A stretch of 57,445 bases of DNA from NCBI RefSeq assembly GCF_000330505.1, contig NW_004443692.1:558540-615984 (forward strand). The letters are read 5' to 3'. Origin of the DNA: Entamoeba invadens IP1 (lineage: Eukaryota > Evosea > Mastigamoebida > Endamoebidae). Every line of letters begins with the position of its first letter. Position 1 is the stretch's first letter. Under the pieces are notes generated by a model, which saw only the letters and a program-made list of their open reading frames with translations, made no database searches and was not told the origin of the DNA. Below, piece by piece: positions 19,674 to 29,284 of the stretch. The translations under genes were made by a program, and so were the position numbers.

Positions 19674-20192
19674 TCAATGGCGTTTGGAGACTTTGGAGGT
19701 GGAGTACGTCACAATCACAAAGTATAAAAGCCGAGCAAGAAGGATGAAGATAAACGCCAAATAGTATGCAAGTTTGGAATAACTGATTTTCTCCTTCATT
19801 CTGATATTGTTGAATACCGTGATTGGTTGGTAGAAGTGGTCGTGTTTAAGAAACGATATCACGTCATACACTAACACAGGCACGGTAATAAATAACTCTA
19901 GCCAATTCATATGCGGAATGAATAAAAATGTCAAGACAATGTGGATTAAAAACTCGGGAAAAAGGACGCTATAAGTCAGTGTTTCGTTTCTAGAGAAGAC
20001 AAGAAGGGTTTCCTGGAGGGCATCAAATAATGGAAGAACAAACGGATTAACACGAGAACAAAAATCAACGGGACTCAACTCGTCGGACTGAAGATCAACA
20101 ATACAAAGAGCGTGGAAAAGGTCAATGACCAAGTTGATACCACACAGAACGATGCCAGAAAGCCATGTTGAGATGAGAGTAAAATTTGACAT
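19674..20192 (-). CDS. CNIH: Cornichon/Erv14-family cargo receptor with a central insertion
   Basis: The 172-residue protein is of the cornichon family, which recruits membrane cargo into COPII vesicles. Family blocks in order: VIDLFHALCIVDLQSDELSP and VDFCSRVNPFVLP, the helix FLIHIVLTFLFIPHMNWLEL with the 'HxxLTxLFLxxxxW' pattern, a partner helix FITVPVLVYDVISFL, then ITVFNNIRMKEKISYSKLAY and FIFILLARLLYFVI. Between NPFVLP and PEFLIH, where other cornichons have only one or two residues, there are about 25 extra residues (LFDALQETLLVFSRNETLTY). They contain no stop and no GTTTGT donor, so they are probably a true loop insertion, but a 32-nt intron (GTCTTC to TAG) inside them would also keep frame. 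Confidence 0.88.
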   Translation of the reverse strand: MSNFTLISTWLSGIVLCGINLVIDLFHALCIVDLQSDELSPVDFCSRVNPFVLPLFDALQETLLVFSRNETLTYSVLFPEFLIHIVLTFLFIPHMNWLELFITVPVLVYDVISFLKHDHFYQPITVFNNIRMKEKISYSKLAYYLAFIFILLARLLYFVIVTYSTSKVSKRH

Positions 20193-20428
20193 TAACTTGT
20201 TATTAAGTTTTCGAATAGTTGAATTTTACAAATGTTTTCAGAATGTTATAGTTAACAAAAAAAGATTATTATTATTAATAAATTATTAATTACTATTTTA
20301 TATAGTTGTTTTAAAGTGATGATTATACTTTAAAGAATTTGAGTCTAATGTGACATTTCAATTGACTAAAATATTTTGATATATATAAACAACACAACTC
20401 GATAATTATAAAAAGAGCGCTGATATCA

Positions 20429-21172
20429 ATGAGTGATACCCACCACCGTGATTTACTTGAGAATGGGCAAAAAGTGTGCATTAGTGTGTATAAAGGGAAG
20501 TACCTCACCGTTCTCCAAAACGACCAAGTTGAGTTTAGTCGAAGTGAAGTTGGGAAATACGAGATTTTTACGGTCAAAAAGATACTACTTGGGGTGAGTC
20601 TTCAATGTTGGAATGGCAAATTTCTTCGGTGTAATGTACTAACACAAAACTTAGAAGGAGGAGGCTTGGCACCCTTTGTAGCCGAGAAATTTTCGATTCG
20701 TGGGTCTGTCAATGTCCCTGGCGCGATATGTATTAAGTCGACCAATCTCTTTTATTTAACAGTAGATGCCAAAGGGAAAGGGTGGTTCTCTGGAAAGTCG
20801 GAGAAAAACAATTTGTTTGAATTAAAGACTATCCCCGAGTACATCGAACAGCATGAAAAACAAAAGTCACAGCAAAGTCCCATTACACAGATGACAAAAA
20901 GTACTCCTCTCTGTGAGCACCATGTTTCTCAACAAGAACAAATTAAAATTGAAAAGGTGGAAACACAAGAAAAAGTTCCAAAGGAAGAAAACACAGCAGT
21001 GGAAACACTTGAAGAAAAGGACTTGTGTAAAGTCTGCTTTCTCAATTCAAAAGATTGTGTTGTTGTCCCTTGTGGCCATCGTTGTTGTTGTTCCGAATGT
21101 GCAAAACACATGAAAAAATGCCCGATTTGTGGAAAGACTGACATCACCTTTGTGAAGACTTTTGACGTGTAA
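20429..21172 (+). CDS. RING-finger E3 ligase-like protein with N-terminal beta domain
   Basis: The protein has 247 residues. Residues 1-135 are beta-rich with repeated patterns of the fascin/beta-trefoil sort (GKYLTVLQNDQVEFSRSEVG, then GKFLRC, then FYLTVDAKGKGWFSG); this part is a guess from pattern. Residues 140-195 are a polar KEQ-rich linker. Residues 200-247 are a C3HC4 RING of the MGRN1/IAP type: CKVC, PCGHRCCCSECA, CPICGK, ending ITFVKTFDV, which is where such RINGs dimerise. It probably recruits an E2 ubiquitin-conjugating enzyme. A fusion of a beta-trefoil module to a RING is unusual. Confidence 0.8.
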   Translation: MSDTHHRDLLENGQKVCISVYKGKYLTVLQNDQVEFSRSEVGKYEIFTVKKILLGVSLQCWNGKFLRCNVLTQNLEGGGLAPFVAEKFSIRGSVNVPGAICIKSTNLFYLTVDAKGKGWFSGKSEKNNLFELKTIPEYIEQHEKQKSQQSPITQMTKSTPLCEHHVSQQEQIKIEKVETQEKVPKEENTAVETLEEKDLCKVCFLNSKDCVVVPCGHRCCCSECAKHMKKCPICGKTDITFVKTFDV

Positions 21173-21232
21173 AAGACTTTGTTTGTGTTCTATTTTTGTC
21201 TTTACAATCGAATTTTAAATATAAAAAATAAA

Positions 21233-21639
21233 TCAAATAATCATCTCTATTTGCTCTAATAACTCTTTTCCACCAAACATTTCAGTGGCTCCATATAACA
21301 CATGTTTCCCATTTCTCTCGGCATACTGTTGAATGTTCGAAAACTCAGTGTAATTCCCTCCACCAACGACAAACACAATAGAGTCTTTAAATTGGATTGT
21401 ACGGCGTCCATCGACTACATTCTCCGTTGAACTTCTTGGGTCGTAATAATTGTACTCGTTCTCAAGTTCATTCTGTTTACACTCAGTCAGTGTGTCTACC
21501 AACACAGTCACTGCCATATTCTTATCCATGGGAATAAGTCTTTGAACAACTTTGCCGACCATGCTGATCATCGACGCAAACCCAACTTCCTTCTTTTTGT
21601 CTTTTGTCAAATGAAGGTATTCTTGTGTTTGTTTCAATC

Positions 21640-21685
<46 letters not shown>

Positions 21686-23183
21686 AACAAACTTTTTCAT
21701 ATAGTCTAACGCCTTCAAATCAACTTTTCCTGCTTCAACGACTTTTTTCAGTGCGCTGACGTCTTGAGTATTCAGTAAGTAAATATAAAAAAGTCGAGCC
21801 AAGTCTGTGGTGTTAGTAATTCTCGCAGCAAAATTGAGGAGTGCTTCTTGTTCGACTTGGATACCCGACATAACATTATCTTCATATGAAAAGAGTAAAT
21901 CGATTTCTCTCTGTTTGATTTGTTCGACGACAAGTCTTGCAATTGCAGTGTGTAAATCAATTTCCTTTTTCAATGCACGAATTTGTGTCATCTGTTCTCC
22001 ATATTTTGCCATTCCTTGGCCTTGAAGCTTTTTCTTGTCTTCTTCGCTCACCGTGTTAATATCCGCTTGCTCATCAAAACTGAGTCCAAAGCTGTTAGCT
22101 ACAATCTGGAACTTCTCCTTTTCAGTCACCAACTCTTTTGTCTTTTTTTGAATTGCGTCCGTGACGTCGGGAATGATCGAAGCTTTGCACCCTTTCCAAA
22201 ACTCGCCCTCTGTTTCAATATCCTCCCACTTCCCATCTAACAGTACACGATTTAATTGGTACTCAGTAACCTCTTTTATGAGTGCTTGGTAGTTCCATCC
22301 ATGCAAAAGTCCTGCTGAAATGTCGTGGTTTCTGTTTGTGATGAGTAAAATTGGCCTTGTCGAAACTCCTCTTCTGAAAAACGTTGGATTTGCAGCACTA
22401 AATTTGTGAAGGCGTTGTGTCAGTTGTCGTGCAATGACATCCTCCAAACTTCCTCCACGTGCACGAATGATTGGAACCTCTCGCAACGTGACACACACAC
22501 TCATTAATGAATTCACGACCGTTGATATATTCTCTAATCCCGTTTTCTCGTCAACCTTTTGGTTATTGAACGCACAGTATGAGTTCTCCATCGATAGAGT
22601 AAACAGGTGTGGTTCCAAGACGTGATAATGAATATACATATCTCGAATATTTTTAATTAAAGTATCAGTATGTTGTGCGGCGCTATTTGTTGCAAAGTAG
22701 TCGAGCAATTCATCGGAAATGACCGACGAAAAACAAATTGTGAATTTTGCATACTTCCCACTCTTTGTGTCAGAGAGTATACTGTCAACATTTCGCTTCG
22801 TTGGTTCGACAAAATATATAGCTGGGACATCCTCAAGTGGTTGTCGTGGATTGTCGATGTGTCTTGTTTTAAGTGGCATGTCTTCAAACTATAATCAATG
22901 GTATAATTATAATAAAAATAATTCTATATGATATATCTAATTAAATGATAGAAATTACCAATAAAGTGACAAACAGCATCAAAGTTACGCCATATTTCCT
23001 AACTTCCCCAACTCGGAGTTGCAATGAGAGTAAATCGCAATTGAATTGATCAAAAATGACGACCTTCCAAAAATCATCGTCGTCCGTTTCAGAAGCAATC
23101 GAAAAGGGTTGTCTTTGTTTCATCGCGTCAGTCAACACGTCTTGTTGTTTTGCGTACAGTTCGTAGACTCCCTTATTTTCCAT
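21233..23183 (-). CDS. SCFD1: Sly1/SCFD1 SM-family protein (3 exons)
   Basis: The protein is of the Sec1/Munc18 (SM) family and the Sly1 branch, which binds syntaxin-5-type SNAREs in ER-Golgi fusion. Exons 23183-22975, 22862-21693 and 21638-21233 give 594 residues. Landmarks: FWKVVIFDQFNCDLLSLQLR and GVTL in exon 1; DVPAIYFVEPT, FRRGVSTRPILLITNRNHDI and LLHGWNYQALI in exon 2; YYDPRS, IVFVVGGGNYTEF and HVLYGATEMFGG in exon 3. Intron 2 (54 nt, phase 2) is GTTTGT, then almost nothing but a trinucleotide repeat, then TAG. Intron 1 opens GTTTGT, but earlier TAGs break the frame; only an AAG acceptor at 22863 restores a Sly1-like sequence (GVTLML|HIDNPRQPLEDVPA). That junction is inferred. Confidence 0.88.
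21643..21683. repeat. (TTA)13 microsatellite filling an intron
   Basis: Thirteen TTA units plus TT occupy 41 of the 54 bases of intron 2 of the Sly1 gene. Only the GTTTGT donor and the acceptor end lie outside it. Confidence 0.9.
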
Positions 23184-23557
23184 TGGTGACTTATTTGTTT
23201 TTTAGATGAAATCGAGTTGTTGGCTTTTTTCTAACTTTGTTCATATTAAAAAAGAAACTATAATAAAATAGATTAATGCAACTACTAAAACATTAATTGA
23301 TATACTATTATGTTAATAATTTTTTTCATTTAACCAATTTTTTTATTTATACAAATGTTATTAAAATGTTATTAAAATGTTATAAATTATTATCTGTGAT
23401 TTGAAAATAATTTTACTAAGAATTTTTTTATAACAACTTTACAATAAATTAATAGTTTTTGTCGGGAAATTGGATCAAATAGACATTCCTCAAGATCATA
23501 AACCTCAATCTTCAAAAGTATAAAATGAACTCCAACTAAAAAATTTCAAACAAAAAA
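23184..23557. other. Spacer and divergent promoter region
   Basis: About 370 bp between the divergent Sly1 and NAE1 genes. It is AT-rich, with a tandem duplication of 'tgttattaaaa' near 23355-23380. No gene is seen. Confidence 0.5.
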
Positions 23558-25105
23558 ATGGCACAACCACAAACAGATGCTCAAAAATACGACAGACAGC
23601 TCCGACTTTGGGGTGAAGTTGCACAGTCCCGTCTTGAGTCATCACGTGTTCTCTCGATTGGCAGTGATTGTGTCAGTGTTGAATTTCTGAAAGCTATTGT
23701 TCTTCCAGGCATTGGATTTATCGGTGTTGCTGACGACAAAGTTGTTGATGCTGTTGACCTTGAGACAAACTTTTTCATCGACATTGATCAAGTAGGACAA
23801 AAGCGAGGTCAATGTGTTCTGAATAATTTGTTAGAGTTGAATGATCGAGTCAAAGGTGAGTTCATTGACATGTCTATTGACAAAGTTGTTGAGAAGAGTG
23901 AGATATACAACGACTATGATATCTTCGTGTGTTGCAATCAACCCCACAAATATGTTGTTGAGATGTCAAAGAGAACAAAAAGCCCAGTGTTTGAAGTGGA
24001 GACCAATGGGTTCTTGGGATTAGTCAAAGTGTATGTTGAGTCACAAGTTGTGTTTGACGATGGCAATGTTAATGTCCCAATGGATTTAAGAATCCCATCA
24101 CCTTTCCCACTCTTCCAAGACTTCTATAACACCTTCGACTTCACAAAAATGGACAAAGACACCCATCAACATGTGCCATTCCCCATCATTTTGATCTTCG
24201 CATTGAACAAATGGAGACAAGAACACAACACAACGGGTATCCCAAAGACCAGTGACGATAAAAAACAGATTAAAGAAATTATCAAGAAAGAGTCTCACTG
24301 CTTATTTGCAGAGGAGAATTTCCAAGAGGCATATAATATGTCATTCTATACGTTCCAAACAACACCAGTCAGTGTACTCGAACTTTTGAAAGACAAGAGA
24401 TGCACTGGAAGGTTGACTGAAATGACTAAGGAACAAATTGAATTCTGGGGTTTCTTGGGAGCCGTTAAAGTGTTTTACGAGAAGCACAACAGAACTCCAA
24501 TAGATTCTGGAATTAAAGATATGATATCGAGCAACACGTTCTTTGTGAAGCTACAAGAAGTCTTCACAAAACAACTTGACATCGACGCAAACGAAATTTT
24601 GAAAACCGCTGAAGAGAGGCTGAACGCCGAAAAAGTCGAGAAATTTAAATTTACATTAGAAGGTGTCAAAAGACTCTGCAAGGCATTGAGAAAAATGTAC
24701 GTTGTTGATGGAGTCAATGGAGAGACTAACCAGAAGTGGGACACCGTTGACGAGTATGAACTCACACAGCCACAATCGATTTTGATGTACTTGGCTGTGA
24801 TGTATGCAGTTCAAGATTTCAATGAGAAGCATGGAAAGTTCCCAGTAGGTAATGGTGATGTTGCTGAGTTGTTGGGACTCACCAAAAAGGTGTTGGAGAG
24901 GAAGGAAGCTAAAGTGGAAGTGGACAAAACATGTGTCGAGCAGTTGGCTAGGTTTGGAGGTGTTCAAATCCACTCTGCGAACTCTGTTGTTGGGTCATTT
25001 GTGGGCCAGGAAGTAATCAAATACGCTGCACACCAATTTGGATGTCTTAACAACACTTTTGTGTTTAACACCGAAAACTGTTTGAGCATCCATGGACATT
25101 ACTAA
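23558..25105 (+). CDS. NAE1: NEDD8-activating enzyme E1 regulatory subunit (APP-BP1/Ula1)
   Basis: The protein has 515 residues and no intron. It is the regulatory half of the heterodimeric E1 that activates NEDD8 for cullin modification. The N-terminus QKYDRQLRLWGEVAQSRLES matches the universal E1 start (RYDRQLRLWG), and LPGIGFIGVADDKVV is the Rossmann strand-turn. There is no catalytic cysteine domain, as expected for this subunit. The C-terminal block VEQLARFGGVQIHSANSVVG then EVIKYAAHQFGCLNNTFVFN matches the APP-BP1 ending ('RYGGAEPHxxAAFxGG...QEVIK', 'NNTYIY'). The partner UBA3 is not in this window. Confidence 0.92.
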   Translation: MAQPQTDAQKYDRQLRLWGEVAQSRLESSRVLSIGSDCVSVEFLKAIVLPGIGFIGVADDKVVDAVDLETNFFIDIDQVGQKRGQCVLNNLLELNDRVKGEFIDMSIDKVVEKSEIYNDYDIFVCCNQPHKYVVEMSKRTKSPVFEVETNGFLGLVKVYVESQVVFDDGNVNVPMDLRIPSPFPLFQDFYNTFDFTKMDKDTHQHVPFPIILIFALNKWRQEHNTTGIPKTSDDKKQIKEIIKKESHCLFAEENFQEAYNMSFYTFQTTPVSVLELLKDKRCTGRLTEMTKEQIEFWGFLGAVKVFYEKHNRTPIDSGIKDMISSNTFFVKLQEVFTKQLDIDANEILKTAEERLNAEKVEKFKFTLEGVKRLCKALRKMYVVDGVNGETNQKWDTVDEYELTQPQSILMYLAVMYAVQDFNEKHGKFPVGNGDVAELLGLTKKVLERKEAKVEVDKTCVEQLARFGGVQIHSANSVVGSFVGQEVIKYAAHQFGCLNNTFVFNTENCLSIHGHY

Positions 25106-25201
25106 TTGGCTTTATTTTTTTATTTATTTGATTTTAATAATTTAATTAATCTATATAGTTTATAAATAAAAAGTATTTTTTTTAGTTTGATCATAATGAA
25201 A

Positions 25202-25807
25202 AATGGAATTGGAAATCATCACAATTCATAATATAATCGAAGCAGTAGAAACAATGTTTGACCACTTACAGTAGTTTTATATGCGTGTTTATAACACTAA
25301 TACAAAAAATGCTTCGAAACAATTCGTTATTTTAAACTTATTATTAATTATTAGTGATTACTATAATGTATTTAGCTTGATTTGACATTTACAAAAAAAA
25401 TCTAACTATTGTTAAATTCAGTCTTATTTTACTTAGTACAATGGCATAATAAAATAAGATGTAAGTCGTGTTTTTGTCCAATTGTTTCATGAACTTTTTA
25501 AAATTCTATATATATTTTTATCTTTTGTTTTGACAAATATAGATCTCGTTCGAGCAAAAGAAAGGTTCTTTCAAACAAATATTTATGGTATTTTTAATAT
25601 CAAATTAATAACAAAGGCATTTGTTGTTGAGTATTATTTCCTTTGGTTTTTACTCTTAAAATATACTATATTTGATGATACAATATTGTATTTGATATAG
25701 TACATGATCAAGATCATGAAAATGGCCAATCAGAAAACGCCCAAATCGTAGAGGAAATCGCTCAGGAGGAGATGATTAAAAACACGAAAAATGCTGTTCA
25801 AAAGTAG
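25202..25807 (+). pseudogene. Possible small multi-exon gene or decayed gene
   Basis: Several coding-looking pieces lie in order on the plus strand. From 25203 an ATG opens MELEIITIHNIIEAVETMFD, stopping after 23 codons. A piece ending QWHNKIR precedes a GTAAGT donor near 25461. The next piece, after ATATAG at about 25540, reads LVRAKERFFQTNIY and ends at a GTATTT donor. The last piece, after GATATAG at 25700, reads HDQDHENGQSENAQIVEEIA and stops at TAG 25805-25807. The last two junctions keep frame (phase 1), but I could not join the first piece in frame. It may therefore be a real gene that I have not resolved or a broken one. The family was not recognised. Confidence 0.3.
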
Positions 25808-25936
25808 GAAATAGGATATCCTAAATCCCGATATTTCTTGTATAGATAACGTACTGTGACTGGATCTAATAGTCCACGTCATAATAGATTCTGAGAAGAG
25901 AAAAAACGTGGAACTTCAATCGACATTCACGTTGTG

Positions 25937-27959
25937 ATGGATAAAGAACCACAATACTCTATGAACCACATCACTGTTGAAGGTGACAAACTCAACTTCG
26001 AGTGTAAGAAAGAGAAATGGAACACAAACTGTTACTTTACTCAACACGACGCGGATACAAAAACGCCATATGAGCTCTTAGAAGCTAGAGTAAAGAGGTT
26101 TCCCGAAGAACCAGTGTTTGGCTACAGAGAGAAGAAAGATGGGAAATATCAAGACTATGAGTGGCTCAATGGAATCAACGTGATGGAATTAGTCGACGCA
26201 GTAGCAGGCGGGTTGGTCAATTTACTTCAACTAAAAAAGGGGGACACGTGTGGGTTGATGACAAGAAATAGATACGAGTGGTATATATTACAATTTGCTA
26301 TGGAGAGACAAGGCATCATTCCAATACCATTATACGGCACTTTTGGTCTTGATGCGCTCGACTTCATCATCAAGAAACTTCAAGTCAAATTCCTGTTTTG
26401 TAGCCCCGTTAATAAAGGTGTCGAATTGGTCCAAAGAAACCCACAGCTTCGACTTGTATCTTTTGACACTGCCATTCCTAAAGACGTCATAGAAGAAAGA
26501 ATGGAGATCTTCACTTATTCACAGATTCTTGAATTCGGGAGAAAGAACCCCGTTGAAAAAGACTTACCAAATATCGACGACACTTATTCTGTTATATTCA
26601 CATCGGGCACAAGTGGTAATCCAAAAGGTGTAGTACATACACACAGGACTATTAACAATGCTGTCTGGTCTTTCTGTTCGTGTGGATACTTTGACCCCGA
26701 TGTCATTTTGAAAGGAAGAGTGAATTACTCGTACCTCCCTTCTGTTTGTTGTTATCTCTTCAATTATAGAATTTCTGAGTAACTGATAGGCTCACGTGTA
26801 TGACCAACAAATAGTTCTTTCATTCACTTATGGATATGGGTCAACAGGTTTCAATTCTGGTGGAATTCCAATGATGGTGGACGACTTCAAATACCTCCAC
26901 CCAACGTTTTTGATTACCGTGCCAAGAGTACTTCAGAAGATCTACGACAAATTCATTGAAAAGGTGAACGAGTCATGCATCTCATCGACAATTTATAAAG
27001 TCGCGTATTACTACAAAAGTAATGCCGTCAAAAATAACACCACAACATTGGTCAATTGGGACGCAATCATCTTCGACAAAATCAAGGACATGTTAGGTGG
27101 AAAATTGGACGTTGTGTTAAATGGAAGTGCGCCATTAACACAAGACTTATTCCAGTGGCTTAGAACATGCACCGGGGCTAAGATCTTCCAAGGCTACGGG
27201 TTGACAGAATCTTTTGGTGGATTTTGTACAGCAGCCCCTGGTCTCCATGATGATAATCACACCTCTGTAGGATCGCCATGTATTGACTGTCATATGAGAT
27301 TGGTGAGTATACCAGAAATGGAGTATGACGTTACTAATGCAGAGCCAACCGGTGAAATTCAGATCAAAGCCGCTCAAATCTTCAAAGAGTATTTCCAAGA
27401 CGAGTTAATGACAAAATCGGTGTTTACCGATGATGGATATTTCTGCACGGGTGATGTTGGAAGAATCAATTACGATGGGTCTATAAGCATTATTGATCGA
27501 AAGAAGAACTTGTTCAAATTGGCACAGGGAGAGTACATCGCTGTTGAACCATTAGAAAATTTGTACTGCCTCAACAACCTTGTCCAGAACATTTTCATAT
27601 ATGGGGAGAGTACAGACGACTTCATTGTAGCCATTGTAGTCCCGGAGCAAAAGGACTTCGAGGAGTTTATGGCACACACATGTGGATATCAAGGAACTTC
27701 ATTTGCTGATTACTCTGCTTTTGCGGCGAAGAAGTCGGTGAAGTTGGCGTTAATGAGAGAGTTAGAAACACATGCTAGAGGTAAGGGAGTCCCAGGCTAT
27801 GAAATAGTCAAAAACATCTTTGTTGAGACTACCCCATTCTCTGAAGCAAATGACTTACTCACTCCTTCTTTCAAACTTAGAAGACCACAAATTAAGAAGA
27901 GATATGCACAAGTACTTTCTTCTCTTAGAACACAAGTCCTTAATGGCAATTTGGAATAA
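25937..27959 (+). CDS. Long-chain acyl-CoA synthetase (2 exons)
   Basis: Exons 25937-26743 and 26790-27959 encode 658 residues. The 46-nt intron (GTTTGT to TAG, phase 0) falls exactly in the conserved YLPS|AHVYDQ motif ('YLPLAHxxER' in the family). The enzyme joins fatty acids to CoA through an acyl-adenylate. Core motifs are present: the P-loop FTSGTSGNPKGVVHTH, NGSAPLTQDLFQWL, GYGLTESFGG, the hinge region GYFCTGDVGRIN and IDRKKNLFKLAQGEYI. The end KRRYAQ-like region (KKRYAQVLSSL) matches the usual C-terminus. No signal peptide or strong membrane helix is present. The ATG at 25937 was chosen; a GTG precedes it. Confidence 0.93.
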
Positions 27960-28023
27960 ACGAATGTTGTGCTTTTAATGTTATAATTTTGTTTCTAAGT
28001 GTTAACAATTACACTGAAGTCAA

Positions 28024-29040
28024 TCAATTCATTGACTGAAGTATTGTTTGAACCTGGGGAATGATCTGTTTTGCCATTTCTTTATGCCCTTCAAGACTTG
28101 GATGTTCCCTAAACCCCCAGAAATCTTCTCTTTCAGTCGGCATTTGTACTTCTACAATAAAGGTCTTTGAGTACTTGTTACAAAGTTCTTTAAATATAGT
28201 AAGCACTGTCTCTAAATCTGTTCCACTTAATCGAGGGCCTACTATTAGAAAGATTACAACTTCTTTCCCATAATCAGCTTTACAATCTTCGATGAGTTCA
28301 GTCATCGATGCTTTAAACAATGTCTCTATTCCTTCAACTTTCTTCGTTGCATTCCACGCAAAGTCGTTTGTCCCAATATTAATAAAGACGTATTGAGCAC
28401 CAAACTGGCTTCTATCATAGACATCTTTCATTTCACTCCCAACATAATATTTTCTACGTGTCCCTATTTGGTCGATCGTGTTTCCAACATCATTCACATA
28501 GACTCCCATCCCACTCCATGCACATATTTGATAATTACTTTCAAGTGCCTTTGCTACAATAGTTGCCCATGTCAAATCACAATCAGTCTCAAACTCACTC
28601 GCACCCAAATTGCCATATCCACACGTCAAAGAATCGCCTATGAATTCTGCACTGCATTTATAATTGGGTTGTGGACCTTTTTCAATTTTTCCACGAACTA
28701 ATCCAATTATAGATACTTTGTTTGAACGCGCCTCACTCCCTTTTCGAATTTCAACACGCTTATGACCCGGAATTGTCATGATTTGATAAGAACCGACCCA
28801 AAGACCGTTTTTTATTTTGTGTTGTTCTTTCATTCCATCAACAAAAACATTTAACACAACAAAACCCTCAAAGAAAATAAGTATTTCACTCTCAGACTCT
28901 GTTTGGAACAAAACACCACTGTTTGAAAAGTCAAATGTCATACGTTCATTTTTGCGTAGAACCCTCCCTACGTCTTGGACTTTATCAAAAAGGGTGTCTA
29001 CAATTCTTTCATCCCCTCTGGCTTCTTTCAAGTGGATCAT
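28024..29040 (-). CDS. SGNH esterase of carbohydrate-esterase family 2 type
   Basis: The protein has 338 residues and no intron. Residues 25-120 are a beta-rich jelly-roll-like domain. An SGNH hydrolase domain follows with nucleophile Ser137 in AEFIGDSLTCGYGN, the Gly/Asn block near WSGMGVYVND, FINIGTNDFAWN (about 223-226) and a C-terminal HPSLEGH containing the probable catalytic His313. This two-domain plan with the IGDSxTCGYGN form is characteristic of bacterial CE2 acetyl-xylan esterases, which remove acetyl groups from polysaccharides. There is no signal peptide, so it would act inside the cell unless targeted otherwise. Horizontal gain from bacteria is likely but unproven; composition matches its neighbours. 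Confidence 0.8.
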   Translation of the reverse strand: MIHLKEARGDERIVDTLFDKVQDVGRVLRKNERMTFDFSNSGVLFQTESESEILIFFEGFVVLNVFVDGMKEQHKIKNGLWVGSYQIMTIPGHKRVEIRKGSEARSNKVSIIGLVRGKIEKGPQPNYKCSAEFIGDSLTCGYGNLGASEFETDCDLTWATIVAKALESNYQICAWSGMGVYVNDVGNTIDQIGTRRKYYVGSEMKDVYDRSQFGAQYVFINIGTNDFAWNATKKVEGIETLFKASMTELIEDCKADYGKEVVIFLIVGPRLSGTDLETVLTIFKELCNKYSKTFIVEVQMPTEREDFWGFREHPSLEGHKEMAKQIIPQVQTILQSMN

Positions 29041-29284
29041 TTAAATTCCTAGTTCTATTTTCGTCTATATTTGAACTAGAAATTCCACATATTGTAAAAT
29101 GGTATTTGTTAAAATCGAAAAAAGACTATAATTAATAGAATAAACAACAAGACAGACTTGGATTAGACGCTTTGTGAAACAAAAAAAAGATCAATTAAAT
29201 ATCAAGCCGTAACCACACTTTCTTCAACAACAATAAAGTTGTTGAAGAGTAACACACAAATACTTCAAAAACACATTGTTAATA

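Noticed and set aside
25482..25700. 72-residue hydrophobic frame
   Set aside because: Starts in AT-rich spacer, overlaps the better-supported exon pieces in another frame, and its aromatic/Ile content is typical of translated A/T runs.
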